Assembly (NCBI RefSeq): GCF_040649515.1
Contig: NZ_JBEZFP010000074.1
Coordinates: 1-45,584, forward strand
Origin: Yinghuangia elevatio
Lineage (GTDB): Bacteria; Actinomycetota; Actinomycetes; Streptomycetales; Streptomycetaceae
Length of the DNA: 45,584 nt
Direction of reading: 5' to 3'
Shown: piece after piece, positions 31,777 to 39,941 of the stretch
Layout: each line of letters opens with the position of its first letter
How positions within the stretch are numbered: the stretch's first letter is position 1
Notes under the pieces: generated by a model
Databases searched by the model: none
What the model was told of the DNA's origin: nothing
Seen by the model: the letters and a program-made list of their open reading frames with translations, nothing else
Program-made: the position numbers and the translations under genes

Positions 31777-32949
31777 GTGGACGAGGGCGGGCAGGCGACC
31801 GGGGTGATCACTGTGGTCGGCAACCCCGGGCACCGGCGCATCGTCGGCTTTGCGGCCGCGGCCGCGGCCGCCGGGCTGCCGCGGCCGCGGGTCGTCGCAT
31901 GGGCGGACGTCCTGCGCGGCGGTGAACTCGCCTTCGACCCGGGGCCGGTACGCGTCGACTCGCCCGGCGAGGACCCTGCCGTCCACGCGCTCCTGGGCGG
32001 CCCTGCCGACCCGCAGCGCGTGGAGGGCGGGTCGGTTCGGCATGCGGCCTTTCTGAAGGCGTTGGAGCGCGTACGGGCCGCCGTCGACGCGTCCCCGGGC
32101 GCCTGGCTCGCCAACGACCCCGGCGACATCGCCGTCATGTTCGACAAGACGCGCGCGCACGCGCGGCTGGCCGACGCGGGTGTCCCCGTACCGCCCGGTC
32201 TCGGCCCGAACGGGCAGAGTGCTCCCGTGCGTTCGTACGCGGAGTTGCGGGAGCTGATGGGCGCCGCCGGGCGGCCGCGCGTCTTCGTCAAGCCGCTGCA
32301 CGGCTCGTCGGCGTCGGGTGTCGTCGCGCTGGAGACCGGGGCGGGCGGGCGCGTGCAGGCCACCACGTCCGCCGAGCTCGTGCGTACCGCCGCGGGCGTC
32401 GAGCTGTTCAATTCGCTGCGGGTCCGCAAGTACCGCGACGAGGCCGAGGTCGCCGACCTGGTCGACGCCCTGTGCGCGGACGGCGTGCACGTGGAGGGGT
32501 GGCTGCCGAAGCTCACACTCGAGGGCCTCGCGGTCGACCTGCGGGTGCTTGTGGTGGCGGGGCGGGCAACGCACGTCGTGGCGCGCGGCAGCCGTACCCC
32601 CATGACCAATCTCCATCTCGGGAACGCGCGCGCCGACGTCAACGCGGTGCGCGCGGCGGTCGGCGAGGGCACCTGGCGGGAGGCAATGACGACGTGTGTC
32701 CGCGCGGCCGGGTGTTTTCCCCGTACGCTGCACGTCGGCGTCGATCTCCTCTTCGCGGTCGACCGGCGCCGCCACGCCGTCGGCGAGGTCAACGCGTTCG
32801 GCGACCTGCTGCCGGGCGTGCTGCATCGGGGACGGGACACGTGGGGGGAACAAGTCCGGGCCCTGGTGGATGGATGGCGCCCGCACGGACCGCAACGTCC
32901 GGCGGGACAGGCTGCACCAGACGAGGACCGACTTCCGTGCCCGACATGA
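31777..32949 (+). CDS. STM4014-family ATP-grasp protein
   Basis: A protein of about 390 residues with an ATP-grasp fold. After a Rossmann-like N-terminus (VITVVGNPGHRRIVGF), the ATP-grasp region shows VFVKPLHGSSASGVV (the ATP lysine loop), LAVDLRVLVVAG, then RTPMTNLHLGNARAD, and the metal-binding EVNAFGDLLPG. This order is like RimK/YheC-type ligases, which join carboxylates to amines, often on peptides. The start is uncertain: GTG at 31759, 31777 or 31804 are all possible, and I prefer 31777 because GAGAGGA precedes it. The stop overlaps the next gene. It is named after the Salmonella gene of unknown function. Confidence 0.82.
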   Translation: MDEGGQATGVITVVGNPGHRRIVGFAAAAAAAGLPRPRVVAWADVLRGGELAFDPGPVRVDSPGEDPAVHALLGGPADPQRVEGGSVRHAAFLKALERVRAAVDASPGAWLANDPGDIAVMFDKTRAHARLADAGVPVPPGLGPNGQSAPVRSYAELRELMGAAGRPRVFVKPLHGSSASGVVALETGAGGRVQATTSAELVRTAAGVELFNSLRVRKYRDEAEVADLVDALCADGVHVEGWLPKLTLEGLAVDLRVLVVAGRATHVVARGSRTPMTNLHLGNARADVNAVRAAVGEGTWREAMTTCVRAAGCFPRTLHVGVDLLFAVDRRRHAVGEVNAFGDLLPGVLHRGRDTWGEQVRALVDGWRPHGPQRPAGQAAPDEDRLPCPT

Positions 32950-33923
32950 CGACCCCCTTCCCGCCGAACCACGGCCACGACGACGCGGAAGGCCCCGGCC
33001 AAGACTCCGGCCCCGCCTCCGGCCCCCTCCCCGGGCACGGCGTCGGACACGGTCCCGGGCCCGGCTCGCCGACCGCCTCCGCGCCGCGCCCCGGCCTCGC
33101 CGCGGACCCCGACATGAACGAGGTCGTCGGCCACCACGACCTGCTCATCGTCACGCTCGACACGCTGCGGTACGACGTCGCCGCCGAGCTCGCTTCGGCA
33201 GGCCGACTGCCCAACCTGGCGCGCGTGCTGCCGGACGGCCGCTGGGAGGCCCGGCATACGCCCGGCAGCTTCACGTACGCGGCGCACACCGCGTTCCTCG
33301 CGGGCTTCCTGCCCACGCCGCTGGGGCCCGGCCCGCACCCGCGCCTGTTCGCGGCCCGCTTCGGCGGCAGCGAGTCGACGGCACCGAACACGTGGGTGTT
33401 CGAGGAGGCCGACCTGCCCGCCGGCCTGGCCCGCGCCGGCTACCACACGGCGTGCATCGGCGGCGTCGGCTTCTTCAACAAGCAGGGTGCCCTCGGCTCG
33501 GTGCTGCCGGGCATGTTCGCGGAGAGCCACTGGGACCCGGAGCTCGGCGTCACGTCCCCGATCTCGTTCGAGGCCCAGGTCGCCCGCGCGGAGCGCGTGG
33601 TCGGCGCGCTGGACACCGACCAGCGCCTGTTCCTGCTGGTCAACGTCGCCGCGCTGCACCAGCCGAACTGGTTCCACATGCCGGGGGCCACGGCCGCCGA
33701 CGGCGACACCCGGGCCACGCACGCCGCGGCTCTCGAATACGTCGACCGCCACATCGGCCGCCTCTTCCGCGCGATGAGCAGCCGCCGGCCGTGCTTCACG
33801 ATCGTCACGTCGGACCACGGGACGGCGTACGGCGAAGGCGGCTACACGGGGCACCGCCTCGGCCACGAGGTCGTGTGGACGGTGCCGTACGCGCAGTTCA
33901 TGCTGAACCCCGGCGAATGGTGA
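32937..33923 (+). CDS. STM4013/SEN3800-family hydrolase
   Basis: A 328-residue protein of the alkaline-phosphatase/sulfatase superfamily. The first metal-site motif is LLIVTLDTLRYD, the probable nucleophile region is PGSFTYAAHTAFLAG, and the second metal site is TSDHGTAYGEGGYTGH with Asp near residue 293. The first 60 residues are His/Gly/Pro-rich and probably disordered. No Cys-x-Pro-x-Arg is present, so it is not a formylglycine sulfatase. GTG 32937 (GAGGA upstream) or ATG 32946 (ATGA with the previous stop) may be the start. It likely hydrolyses a phosphoester or similar bond in the pathway of its neighbours. Confidence 0.83.
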   Translation: MPDMTTPFPPNHGHDDAEGPGQDSGPASGPLPGHGVGHGPGPGSPTASAPRPGLAADPDMNEVVGHHDLLIVTLDTLRYDVAAELASAGRLPNLARVLPDGRWEARHTPGSFTYAAHTAFLAGFLPTPLGPGPHPRLFAARFGGSESTAPNTWVFEEADLPAGLARAGYHTACIGGVGFFNKQGALGSVLPGMFAESHWDPELGVTSPISFEAQVARAERVVGALDTDQRLFLLVNVAALHQPNWFHMPGATAADGDTRATHAAALEYVDRHIGRLFRAMSSRRPCFTIVTSDHGTAYGEGGYTGHRLGHEVVWTVPYAQFMLNPGEW

Positions 33924-34067
33924 CGAAGGGTCAGCATCCGCAAGACGGACTCACGTTCCCGACGTCTCCCGCGCAAACAATCTGACCCTCGCGCGCAGCA
34001 CACAGGCATCCGGATGCGTTTCAGGTTGCGCAGGCTCCACAGGGGGCCGACAACGGGAGAGGTCCGG
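33924..34067. other. Junction between STM4013-like and first sigma gene
   Basis: AGGGTCAG at 33927-33934 and CTGACCCT at 33982-33989 are perfect 8-base complements 47 bases apart, possibly a terminator for the hydrolase. CTGACCCT followed by GCGCG also recurs at 37513-37525, at the other end of the sigma cassettes. The sigma gene ribosome binding site GGGAGAGG is at the right end. Confidence 0.4.
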
Positions 34068-34583
34068 ATGCGATTTGAGGAGTTCGCTGCGGCGCGTATG
34101 TCGTCGCTACTGCGGTACGCCTTCATGCTGTGCGGCGACCGTGAACTCGCCCGCGACATGACCCAGGAAGTGCTGATCCGGGCACTGGTCAAGTGGCGGC
34201 GGATCGAGCGCCTGGACCGGCCTGACGCGTACGTGCGCACCATGCTCACGAACGAGTTCCTGTCCCTGCGCCGCCGGAAGGCGGTCGCCACGGTGGCGCT
34301 CACGTACGACGCGCTCGACGGTCCCGCGGCGCCCGCCGTGCGGCCCGACGACGCCTACGCCGACCGCGCCGACCTGTGGCAGCGCCTCGGCACGCTGCCG
34401 CGCCGGCAGCGTGCGGTCATCGTGCTGCGCTACTACGAAGACCTCTCCGATGCCGAGATAGCGGACGTTCTGGGCTGCGGAGCCTCGACCGTCCGTGCGT
34501 ACGCGACCCGCGCGCTGGCCACGCTCCGGGTCGACATGACCAAGACACCCGCGCTCGCAACAGGAGACGGAGAGGGCCGATGA
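34068..34583 (+). CDS. SigE-family ECF sigma factor, cassette 1
   Basis: A 171-residue ECF sigma factor of the actinobacterial SigE-family type. Region 2 shows LLRYAFMLCGDRELARDMTQ and the DNA-melting segment WRRIERLDRPDAYVRTML; region 4 shows LPRRQRAVIVLRYYEDLSDA and the recognition helix GCGASTVRAYATRALATLR. No C-terminal extension is present. The stop overlaps the start of the membrane-anchored partner as ATGA, so its activity is presumably controlled by that protein. It lies inside the STM-like cluster. Confidence 0.92.
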   Translation: MRFEEFAAARMSSLLRYAFMLCGDRELARDMTQEVLIRALVKWRRIERLDRPDAYVRTMLTNEFLSLRRRKAVATVALTYDALDGPAAPAVRPDDAYADRADLWQRLGTLPRRQRAVIVLRYYEDLSDAEIADVLGCGASTVRAYATRALATLRVDMTKTPALATGDGEGR

Positions 34584-35698
34584 CCACGCACGACATCGAT
34601 CAACTGCGACAGACACTGGCCGAAAGGGCCGAGGAGGCACCGCCGGAACTCGGCATGCTGGCCACGGTCATGGCCGCGGCACCGGCACGCCGCAGGCGTA
34701 CCGTCTTCCAGGCAACAGGCGCTGCGATGGCGGTGGTGGCCGCGGCGGTCACGGTCCCGCTGCTCCTCGACGGAGGGGACGCGCCGACGCAGCAGGGGTC
34801 GGCCGGACCGGCTCCGTCGACGCAACCGACGGTGCCGCCCGCGGCTCCGATCGCACTGCCCGCCTCGGTCACTCCCGGGAAGCCCTTCGCGGTCATCGAG
34901 GAGTCCGTCATCGGCACCACGCAATACCTGGAGATCCGCGGAACCTCCGTGGAGTTCGGGGGCGGCGCGGTCGCCGTGTACGCAGCGGGCTCGTTCGACC
35001 CCGAGCCGTACAAAGGCGGCGAGGCGGTGACCGTGAACGGGATGCCGGGCTACTTCAACAAGCGGTATCCCCTGCCCCCGGTCACGTCGCCGCTTTCGAC
35101 GACACCACCCGAAACGTACTTCGCCACCAGGCTCGTCTGGCAGACTCCCGACGACCGATGGCTGGTCTACACGACGCTCGACGAGCAGAGCCGCGAGACG
35201 ACGCTGCTGGGCGCCGAGGCACTGAGTCTGACCGACCCGCGGCAGGTCCGCGTCCCCATGGGGCTGCCCCAACCGGCCGACGGGGTACGTCTCGAGGCGG
35301 TCCGCACCGGAAACAGCCTGGTGGCCCTCACGTTTGCCACCGGCGGACTCCCGACTCCGCCCCCCGACGCGCAGGTCGGCGACACCGAAGACGGCACGCG
35401 GACCGGCTTCGTCCTGATCATGCAGCCGCGTCCCGGGATGGAGCACGCGATACCGCAAGGCGTTGTGCCGGTCCGGCTCGGCGAGGCCGACACGTGGTAC
35501 ACCGAGAACCCGGAGGAATCGGTCGTCTCGTTCGACCCCAACCAGTCAGGCACGCTGATCGCCACCGACAAGTGCGTGGGCAGCATCAGGGTGAAGGACA
35601 AGCAGGAGATCCCCAAAGCGGAAATCGAAGCCTTCATCGCCGGCATCGACTTCGGGGACTGCACCGACCCCTCGACCTGGGTGGCTCTGCAACGCTGA
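34580..35698 (+). CDS. Membrane-anchored partner of the SigE-family sigma factor, cassette 1
   Basis: A 372-residue single-pass membrane protein. A short cytoplasmic N-terminus of about 40 residues contains LRQTLAERAEEAPP, a weak candidate for sigma binding. The membrane helix is near 42-60 (ATGAAMAVVAAAVTVPLLL). The long extracellular part has no recognised domain; it ends with a conserved Cys pair (DKCVGS and DFGDCTDP) that could form a disulfide. Its coupling to the sigma gene suggests an anti-sigma role, but I see no zinc-binding anti-sigma motif. Confidence 0.75.
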   Translation: MTTHDIDQLRQTLAERAEEAPPELGMLATVMAAAPARRRRTVFQATGAAMAVVAAAVTVPLLLDGGDAPTQQGSAGPAPSTQPTVPPAAPIALPASVTPGKPFAVIEESVIGTTQYLEIRGTSVEFGGGAVAVYAAGSFDPEPYKGGEAVTVNGMPGYFNKRYPLPPVTSPLSTTPPETYFATRLVWQTPDDRWLVYTTLDEQSRETTLLGAEALSLTDPRQVRVPMGLPQPADGVRLEAVRTGNSLVALTFATGGLPTPPPDAQVGDTEDGTRTGFVLIMQPRPGMEHAIPQGVVPVRLGEADTWYTENPEESVVSFDPNQSGTLIATDKCVGSIRVKDKQEIPKAEIEAFIAGIDFGDCTDPSTWVALQR

Positions 35699-35702
35699 TC
35701 CG

Positions 35703-35736
35703 ACGGGGCCGTCCGCCGCCGGGCGGACGGCCCCGT
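35703..35736 (+). terminator. Strong terminator after sigma cassette 1
   Basis: A perfect 15-base stem: ACGGGGCCGTCCGCC (35703-35717) and its complement (35722-35736) with a GCCG loop, 5 bases after the stop. It separates the two cassettes and gives good evidence that they are independent units. Confidence 0.85.
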
Positions 35737-35845
35737 GGCCGGCTCCCGGACGAATTTGCGCTTCGGCGCAGCACATCGGCACTCCCCGCGCATTCCCTTC
35801 TACGAGGCACCGTGCGGTGCCAGGGCACAGGGGGGAGACGGGTGC

Positions 35846-36361
35846 ATGGAGTTCGAGGAGTTCGCGACAGCGCGCACTCCGGCGTTGCTGCGTTACGCGT
35901 ACATGTTGTGCGGAGACCGCGAACTCGCCCGGGACCTCACCCAAGAGGTGCTCATCCCGACGTTGGTGAAGTGGCGCCGGGTGTCGCGAGTGGAGCGCCC
36001 GGACGCCTACGTACGCGCGATGCTGACCAACGAGTACCTCACGATGCGCCGACGGAAGTCGCCCACAACGGTCACCGTTTCGTACGAAGGCATCGAAGAA
36101 CTCTGCGCGCAGGCGTCCTCCGCCGAGGCGGCCTACACGGAGCGGGCAGCGATGATGCAGCGTCTGAGCACGCTTCCGGCACGCCAGCGCGCGGTCATCG
36201 TTCTCCGCTACTACGAGGACCTGTCGGACGCCCAGATAGCGCACGTCCTCGGCTGCCGGGCGTCGACCGTCCGCGCGTACGCCACCCGGGCCCTGGCCAC
36301 GCTCCGGGTCGACATGGCGCCGCGGCCGGCACTCGTGGCACAGAACGGAGGCGGCGCATGA
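35846..36361 (+). CDS. SigE-family ECF sigma factor, cassette 2
   Basis: A 171-residue paralog of the sigma factor at 34068, same length, with ALLRYAYMLCGDRELARDLT in region 2, and YYEDLSDAQIAHVLGCRAST plus VRAYATRALATLRVDM in region 4. GGGGGAGA precedes the ATG. The close match, especially in the region 4 helix, suggests overlapping promoter recognition. It overlaps its membrane partner by 4 bases, repeating the plan of cassette 1. Confidence 0.92.
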   Translation: MEFEEFATARTPALLRYAYMLCGDRELARDLTQEVLIPTLVKWRRVSRVERPDAYVRAMLTNEYLTMRRRKSPTTVTVSYEGIEELCAQASSAEAAYTERAAMMQRLSTLPARQRAVIVLRYYEDLSDAQIAHVLGCRASTVRAYATRALATLRVDMAPRPALVAQNGGGA

Positions 36362-37482
36362 GCACGTTCGATGTCGACGACCTCCGCCGAATCCTCGCCG
36401 CGGAAGCGGACGAGAACGCTCCGGAGATGCTGGGCCTGGTCCCCTCGGTCCTCGCCGCGGCTCCGGAGCGGCGCCGCAACCGGATCCTCCGGATCACCGG
36501 GACATCCGTCGTCCTGGCCCTCCTGGTCGCGTGCATCCCCTTCATGAGGGACGGCGCCGACCGCACCAGTCCGGCCCCTTCCGCACCGACGGCGGGTGCG
36601 ATACCACCGGAGTTGCAGCCTTCGCCGGGGGTGCCGGCCGCGCCCTACGCCGCCGGCACCCCGGTGACGCTCATCGCTTCGGTGGACCCGGGGGCCGGGT
36701 ATGTCGCGATGCTCGACGGCCTCATCGGCACCACGCAGGTCCTGAGCATCCGGCCCGCGAAACCGACTCAGGGGGATAGCGGCGGAGTCCTGTTCGTCTA
36801 TCAACCGGGCACCTTCGACCCTGCTCCCTACGCCACCGGGCAAATCGTCACGGTCCGCGGGCGGCCGGCGTTCTTCGCGAGCCGCGGCAAGCCGGGGGAT
36901 CCGGGCTGGGAAGCCGCCCTCGTGTGGCAGGACCCAAGCGGTATCTGGTTCCTGTACGTCAAGCCGGGCAGCGTCCCCGAACCGCTCCGGAGGGTGGCCG
37001 AGGCCGTCCGGATCACGCCGCGTGAAGCCACCGTGCCCATGAACTTCGGTACGGTGCCGACCGGGCTCCGCATGCGGCTGGCTCGGCTGGGGGGCGGCCT
37101 CAGCGACGTGCTGTTCGACGTGACCACGCCTCAGTGGCGCCCGTCTCCCGATTACTCCGTGCTCAACAGCCTGGACGATCTGCGGACAGGCTTCACGGTC
37201 CTCGTCCAGCCGCGAGCGGGCCTCGAACACGCCGTACCGACCGCAATTCCGCCGACCCGTGTGGGTGAGGCGGACACGTGGCACAGCGAGGACACGTCCG
37301 GCAACCACGTGGTCACGGAACCAGGCCAGTCGAGCGTCGTGTTCACCACCGACAAATGCATCGGACACATCTTGGTCAGGGACACGCGCCAGATCCCGCG
37401 CGGGGTCGTGGACGCGTTCATCGCCGGCATCGACTTCCGGGACTGTAGCGACCCCACCACGTGGGTTCCGCTCCGGTACTGA
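36358..37482 (+). CDS. Membrane-anchored partner of the SigE-family sigma factor, cassette 2
   Basis: A 374-residue paralog of the protein at 34580. It has a cytoplasmic N-terminus (DDLRRILAAEADENAPEMLG), a membrane helix near 44-62 (ITGTSVVLALLVACIPFM), a Pro-rich spacer and a long outer domain. The ending matches cassette 1: TDKCIGHILV, VDAFIAGIDFRDCSDP, TTWVPLRY. The sequence between the helix and the tail has diverged more than the sigma factors have, as expected if the outer domain is the sensing part. Confidence 0.75.
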   Translation: MSTFDVDDLRRILAAEADENAPEMLGLVPSVLAAAPERRRNRILRITGTSVVLALLVACIPFMRDGADRTSPAPSAPTAGAIPPELQPSPGVPAAPYAAGTPVTLIASVDPGAGYVAMLDGLIGTTQVLSIRPAKPTQGDSGGVLFVYQPGTFDPAPYATGQIVTVRGRPAFFASRGKPGDPGWEAALVWQDPSGIWFLYVKPGSVPEPLRRVAEAVRITPREATVPMNFGTVPTGLRMRLARLGGGLSDVLFDVTTPQWRPSPDYSVLNSLDDLRTGFTVLVQPRAGLEHAVPTAIPPTRVGEADTWHSEDTSGNHVVTEPGQSSVVFTTDKCIGHILVRDTRQIPRGVVDAFIAGIDFRDCSDPTTWVPLRY

Positions 37483-37602
37483 GCCGACGGGGGTCGGGAG
37501 CGCGGACGTGTCCTGACCCTGCGCGGGGGCTGTCGGGCCTCCCGCGTAGGGTCGGGGCCGTCCGCGTCCGTACGTGTCACCCCACCGCCGGAGGTCCCGT
37601 CC

Positions 37603-39036
37603 ATGCCGCCCCTGGGGTCCCCCAGCACTGCCGATCCCACGCGCGTGCCGTCGGCGCCGGAGGCACCCGCCGGGCTCGGGTCCCCGTACGCCGGCTACGT
37701 CTACTCGTACCCGCACAAGACCGCCTATCGGCCGCTCGCCCCCAAGCCGGCGCTGCGGGACGTCTGGCAGGGCCAGGACCTCTCCTCCCTCTTCCTCTAC
37801 CTCCACATCCCGTTCTGCGAAATGCGCTGCGGGTTCTGCAACTTGTTCACCCGGACCGGCGCGCCCGAGGAGTTGGTGTCCCGCTACCTCGACGCGCTGG
37901 AGCGGCAGGCGCTCGCCGTACGCGAGGCCCTGCCCGGCGCCCGGTTCGCGGTCGGGGCGGTCGGCGGCGGGACCCCCACGTACCTCGAAGCCCCGGAACT
38001 TGAACGGCTGTTCACCATTGCCACCGACGTGATGGGCGCCGATCTCGCCGCAATACCGCTGTCCGTCGAGACGTCCCCCGCCACGGCCACGCCTGACCGG
38101 CTCGCCGTACTCGCCGCGCACGGCACGACCCGTGTCAGCATCGGGGTGCAGTCGTTCGACGACGCCGAGGCCCGCGCGGCGGGGCGCCCGCAGCGCCGCG
38201 CCGAGGTCGAGAACGCACTCGCGGCGATCCGCGACGCCGCGATCCCCGAGCTCAACATCGACCTGATCTACGGCATCGACGGCCAGACACGGGCCAGTTG
38301 GATCGCGTCGATCGACGCCGCGCTCGCCTGGCGGCCCGAAGAGCTGTATCTGTACCCGCTGTACGTGCGCCCGCTCACCGGCCTCGGCCGACGCGCCGTG
38401 ACACGCGCCGACTGGGACGCCGACCGCCTGGCGCTCTACCGCGTCGGCCGCGACCACCTGCGGGCCGCCGGGTACGAGCAGGTGTCCATGCGCATGTTCC
38501 GCCGCGCGGACGCCGTCCCGGCGATCCGTGCCGACGCCGACAAGGCCCCTGGCACCGACGCCAGCACCGGCACCGCGTACTGCTGCCAGCGCGACGGCAT
38601 GGTGGGGCTCGGCTGCGGCGCCCGCTCCTACACCTCGGACCTGCACTACTCGTTCGACTACGCGGTGGGCATCGGCGAAGTCCGGGCCATCATCGACGAG
38701 TACGTGGCGCTCGATCAGGCCGCCTTCGCGCGCGCCCGGGTGGGCTACCGCCTCGACGCGTCCGAGCAGCGCCGCCGGCACCTCCTGACCTCTCTCCTCC
38801 AGGCCGAAGGCCTCGACACCGCCGACTACCGTGCCCGGTTCGGCACCCAGCCCGGCGCCGGGCCGGGCGACGACTTCGCGGACGAACTCTCCCCGCTCGC
38901 CGACGCCGGTCTGCTGACCGCCACCGCCGATCGGCTGCACCTGACCGAGGACGGCCTCGCCTGGTCGGACGCCATCGGCCCGCGCCTGTTCTCCGCCCGC
39001 ACCGGCGCTCTGATGGACGGGTACCGCGCCCGGTGA
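37603..39036 (+). CDS. STM4012-family radical SAM protein, HemN-like
   Basis: A 477-residue radical SAM enzyme of the HemN/coproporphyrinogen dehydrogenase-like type. The iron-sulfur motif is FCEMRCGFCNLF (Cys72, Cys76, Cys79). It also has AVGGGTPTYLEAPEL, VSIGVQSFDDAEARAAGRPQ and NIDLIYGIDGQT, all typical of the HemN branch. The family is known only from the STM4011-STM4015 context and is not expected to make heme. The start ATG 37603 has GGAGG upstream. It overlaps the STM4011-like gene by 4 bases (GTGA), so the two enzymes are made together. Confidence 0.88.
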   Translation: MPPLGSPSTADPTRVPSAPEAPAGLGSPYAGYVYSYPHKTAYRPLAPKPALRDVWQGQDLSSLFLYLHIPFCEMRCGFCNLFTRTGAPEELVSRYLDALERQALAVREALPGARFAVGAVGGGTPTYLEAPELERLFTIATDVMGADLAAIPLSVETSPATATPDRLAVLAAHGTTRVSIGVQSFDDAEARAAGRPQRRAEVENALAAIRDAAIPELNIDLIYGIDGQTRASWIASIDAALAWRPEELYLYPLYVRPLTGLGRRAVTRADWDADRLALYRVGRDHLRAAGYEQVSMRMFRRADAVPAIRADADKAPGTDASTGTAYCCQRDGMVGLGCGARSYTSDLHYSFDYAVGIGEVRAIIDEYVALDQAAFARARVGYRLDASEQRRRHLLTSLLQAEGLDTADYRARFGTQPGAGPGDDFADELSPLADAGLLTATADRLHLTEDGLAWSDAIGPRLFSARTGALMDGYRAR

Positions 39037-39941
39037 CCACCGTCCCGCTGCCGTTCCCCGTCCGGCCGTCCCGGCCCGGCGCGACGTCCGCGCGGCCGCT
39101 GACGATCCTCTACCGGGGCCCGCTGGCGTCCTGCGACTACGACTGCGGCTACTGCCCGTTCGCCAAGCGCCGCGACACGCCGGAGCAACTGCGGACCGAC
39201 CGCGCGGCGCTCGAACGCTTCACCGACTGGGTCGCCCACGCCCCTGAGCGGGTGTCAGTTCTCTTCACCCCGTGGGGCGAAGGCCTGGTACGCACGTGGT
39301 ACCGGCGCGCCCTCGCCGAGCTGAGCCATCTGCCGCATGTGGAGCGTGTGGCGATCCAGACCAACCTGAGCGCGCACCCGCGGTGGACGGACGCGGCCGA
39401 CCTGACGCGGCTGGCGCTGTGGGCGACGTACCACCCGGACCAGGTGCCGTACGCCCGCTTCCTCGCCCGCTGCCGTGAACTGCGCGCACGCGGGGTGCGG
39501 TTCAGCGTCGGCGTCGTCGGACAACCCGAACACCTGGCCGCCGCACGCAAGTTGCGTGCGGAGCTGCCGCCCGGCGTCTATCTCTGGATCAACGCCGCGG
39601 AAGGCCGCACCTACACCGATGCCGAGGCGGCCGCATGGGCCGAGATCGACCCCCACTTTGGCTACAGCCGCAACGCGCACCCGTCCCTGGGGCGCGACTG
39701 CCGCACCGGCGACAGCGTCATCAGCGTCGACGGCGAAGGAACCGTCCGCCGCTGCCACTTCGTGCCCGAAGTGCTCGGGAACCTCTACGACGGATCCTTC
39801 CGCCAGGCCCTGCGCCCACGCCCGTGCCCCAACGCGACATGCGACTGCCACATCGGCTACGTCCACATGCCGTCGCTCCCCCTGTACGGCGTCTTCGCCG
39901 GCGGCATCCTGGAACGCGTCCCCGCGACCACGTCAGCCTGA
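39033..39941 (+). CDS. STM4011-family radical SAM protein
   Basis: A 302-residue radical SAM protein. The SAM-cluster cysteines are Cys34, Cys38 and Cys41 in SCDYDCGYCPFAKR. A late cysteine group (GRDCRTGDSVISVDGEGTV, RRCHFVPEVLGNLYDG, CPNATCDCHIGY) resembles SPASM-type auxiliary cluster ligands and suggests a peptide-modifying enzyme. It is translationally coupled to the STM4012-like gene. Its end overlaps the convergent crotonase gene by 9 bases. The substrate is unknown. Confidence 0.87.
   Translation: MTTVPLPFPVRPSRPGATSARPLTILYRGPLASCDYDCGYCPFAKRRDTPEQLRTDRAALERFTDWVAHAPERVSVLFTPWGEGLVRTWYRRALAELSHLPHVERVAIQTNLSAHPRWTDAADLTRLALWATYHPDQVPYARFLARCRELRARGVRFSVGVVGQPEHLAAARKLRAELPPGVYLWINAAEGRTYTDAEAAAWAEIDPHFGYSRNAHPSLGRDCRTGDSVISVDGEGTVRRCHFVPEVLGNLYDGSFRQALRPRPCPNATCDCHIGYVHMPSLPLYGVFAGGILERVPATTSA

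Noticed and set aside
37603..39036. Heme biosynthesis assignment (HemN) for the STM4012-like protein
   Set aside because: The sequence is HemN-like, but the neighbours are the STM4011/4013/4014/4015-type genes and no heme genes are present.
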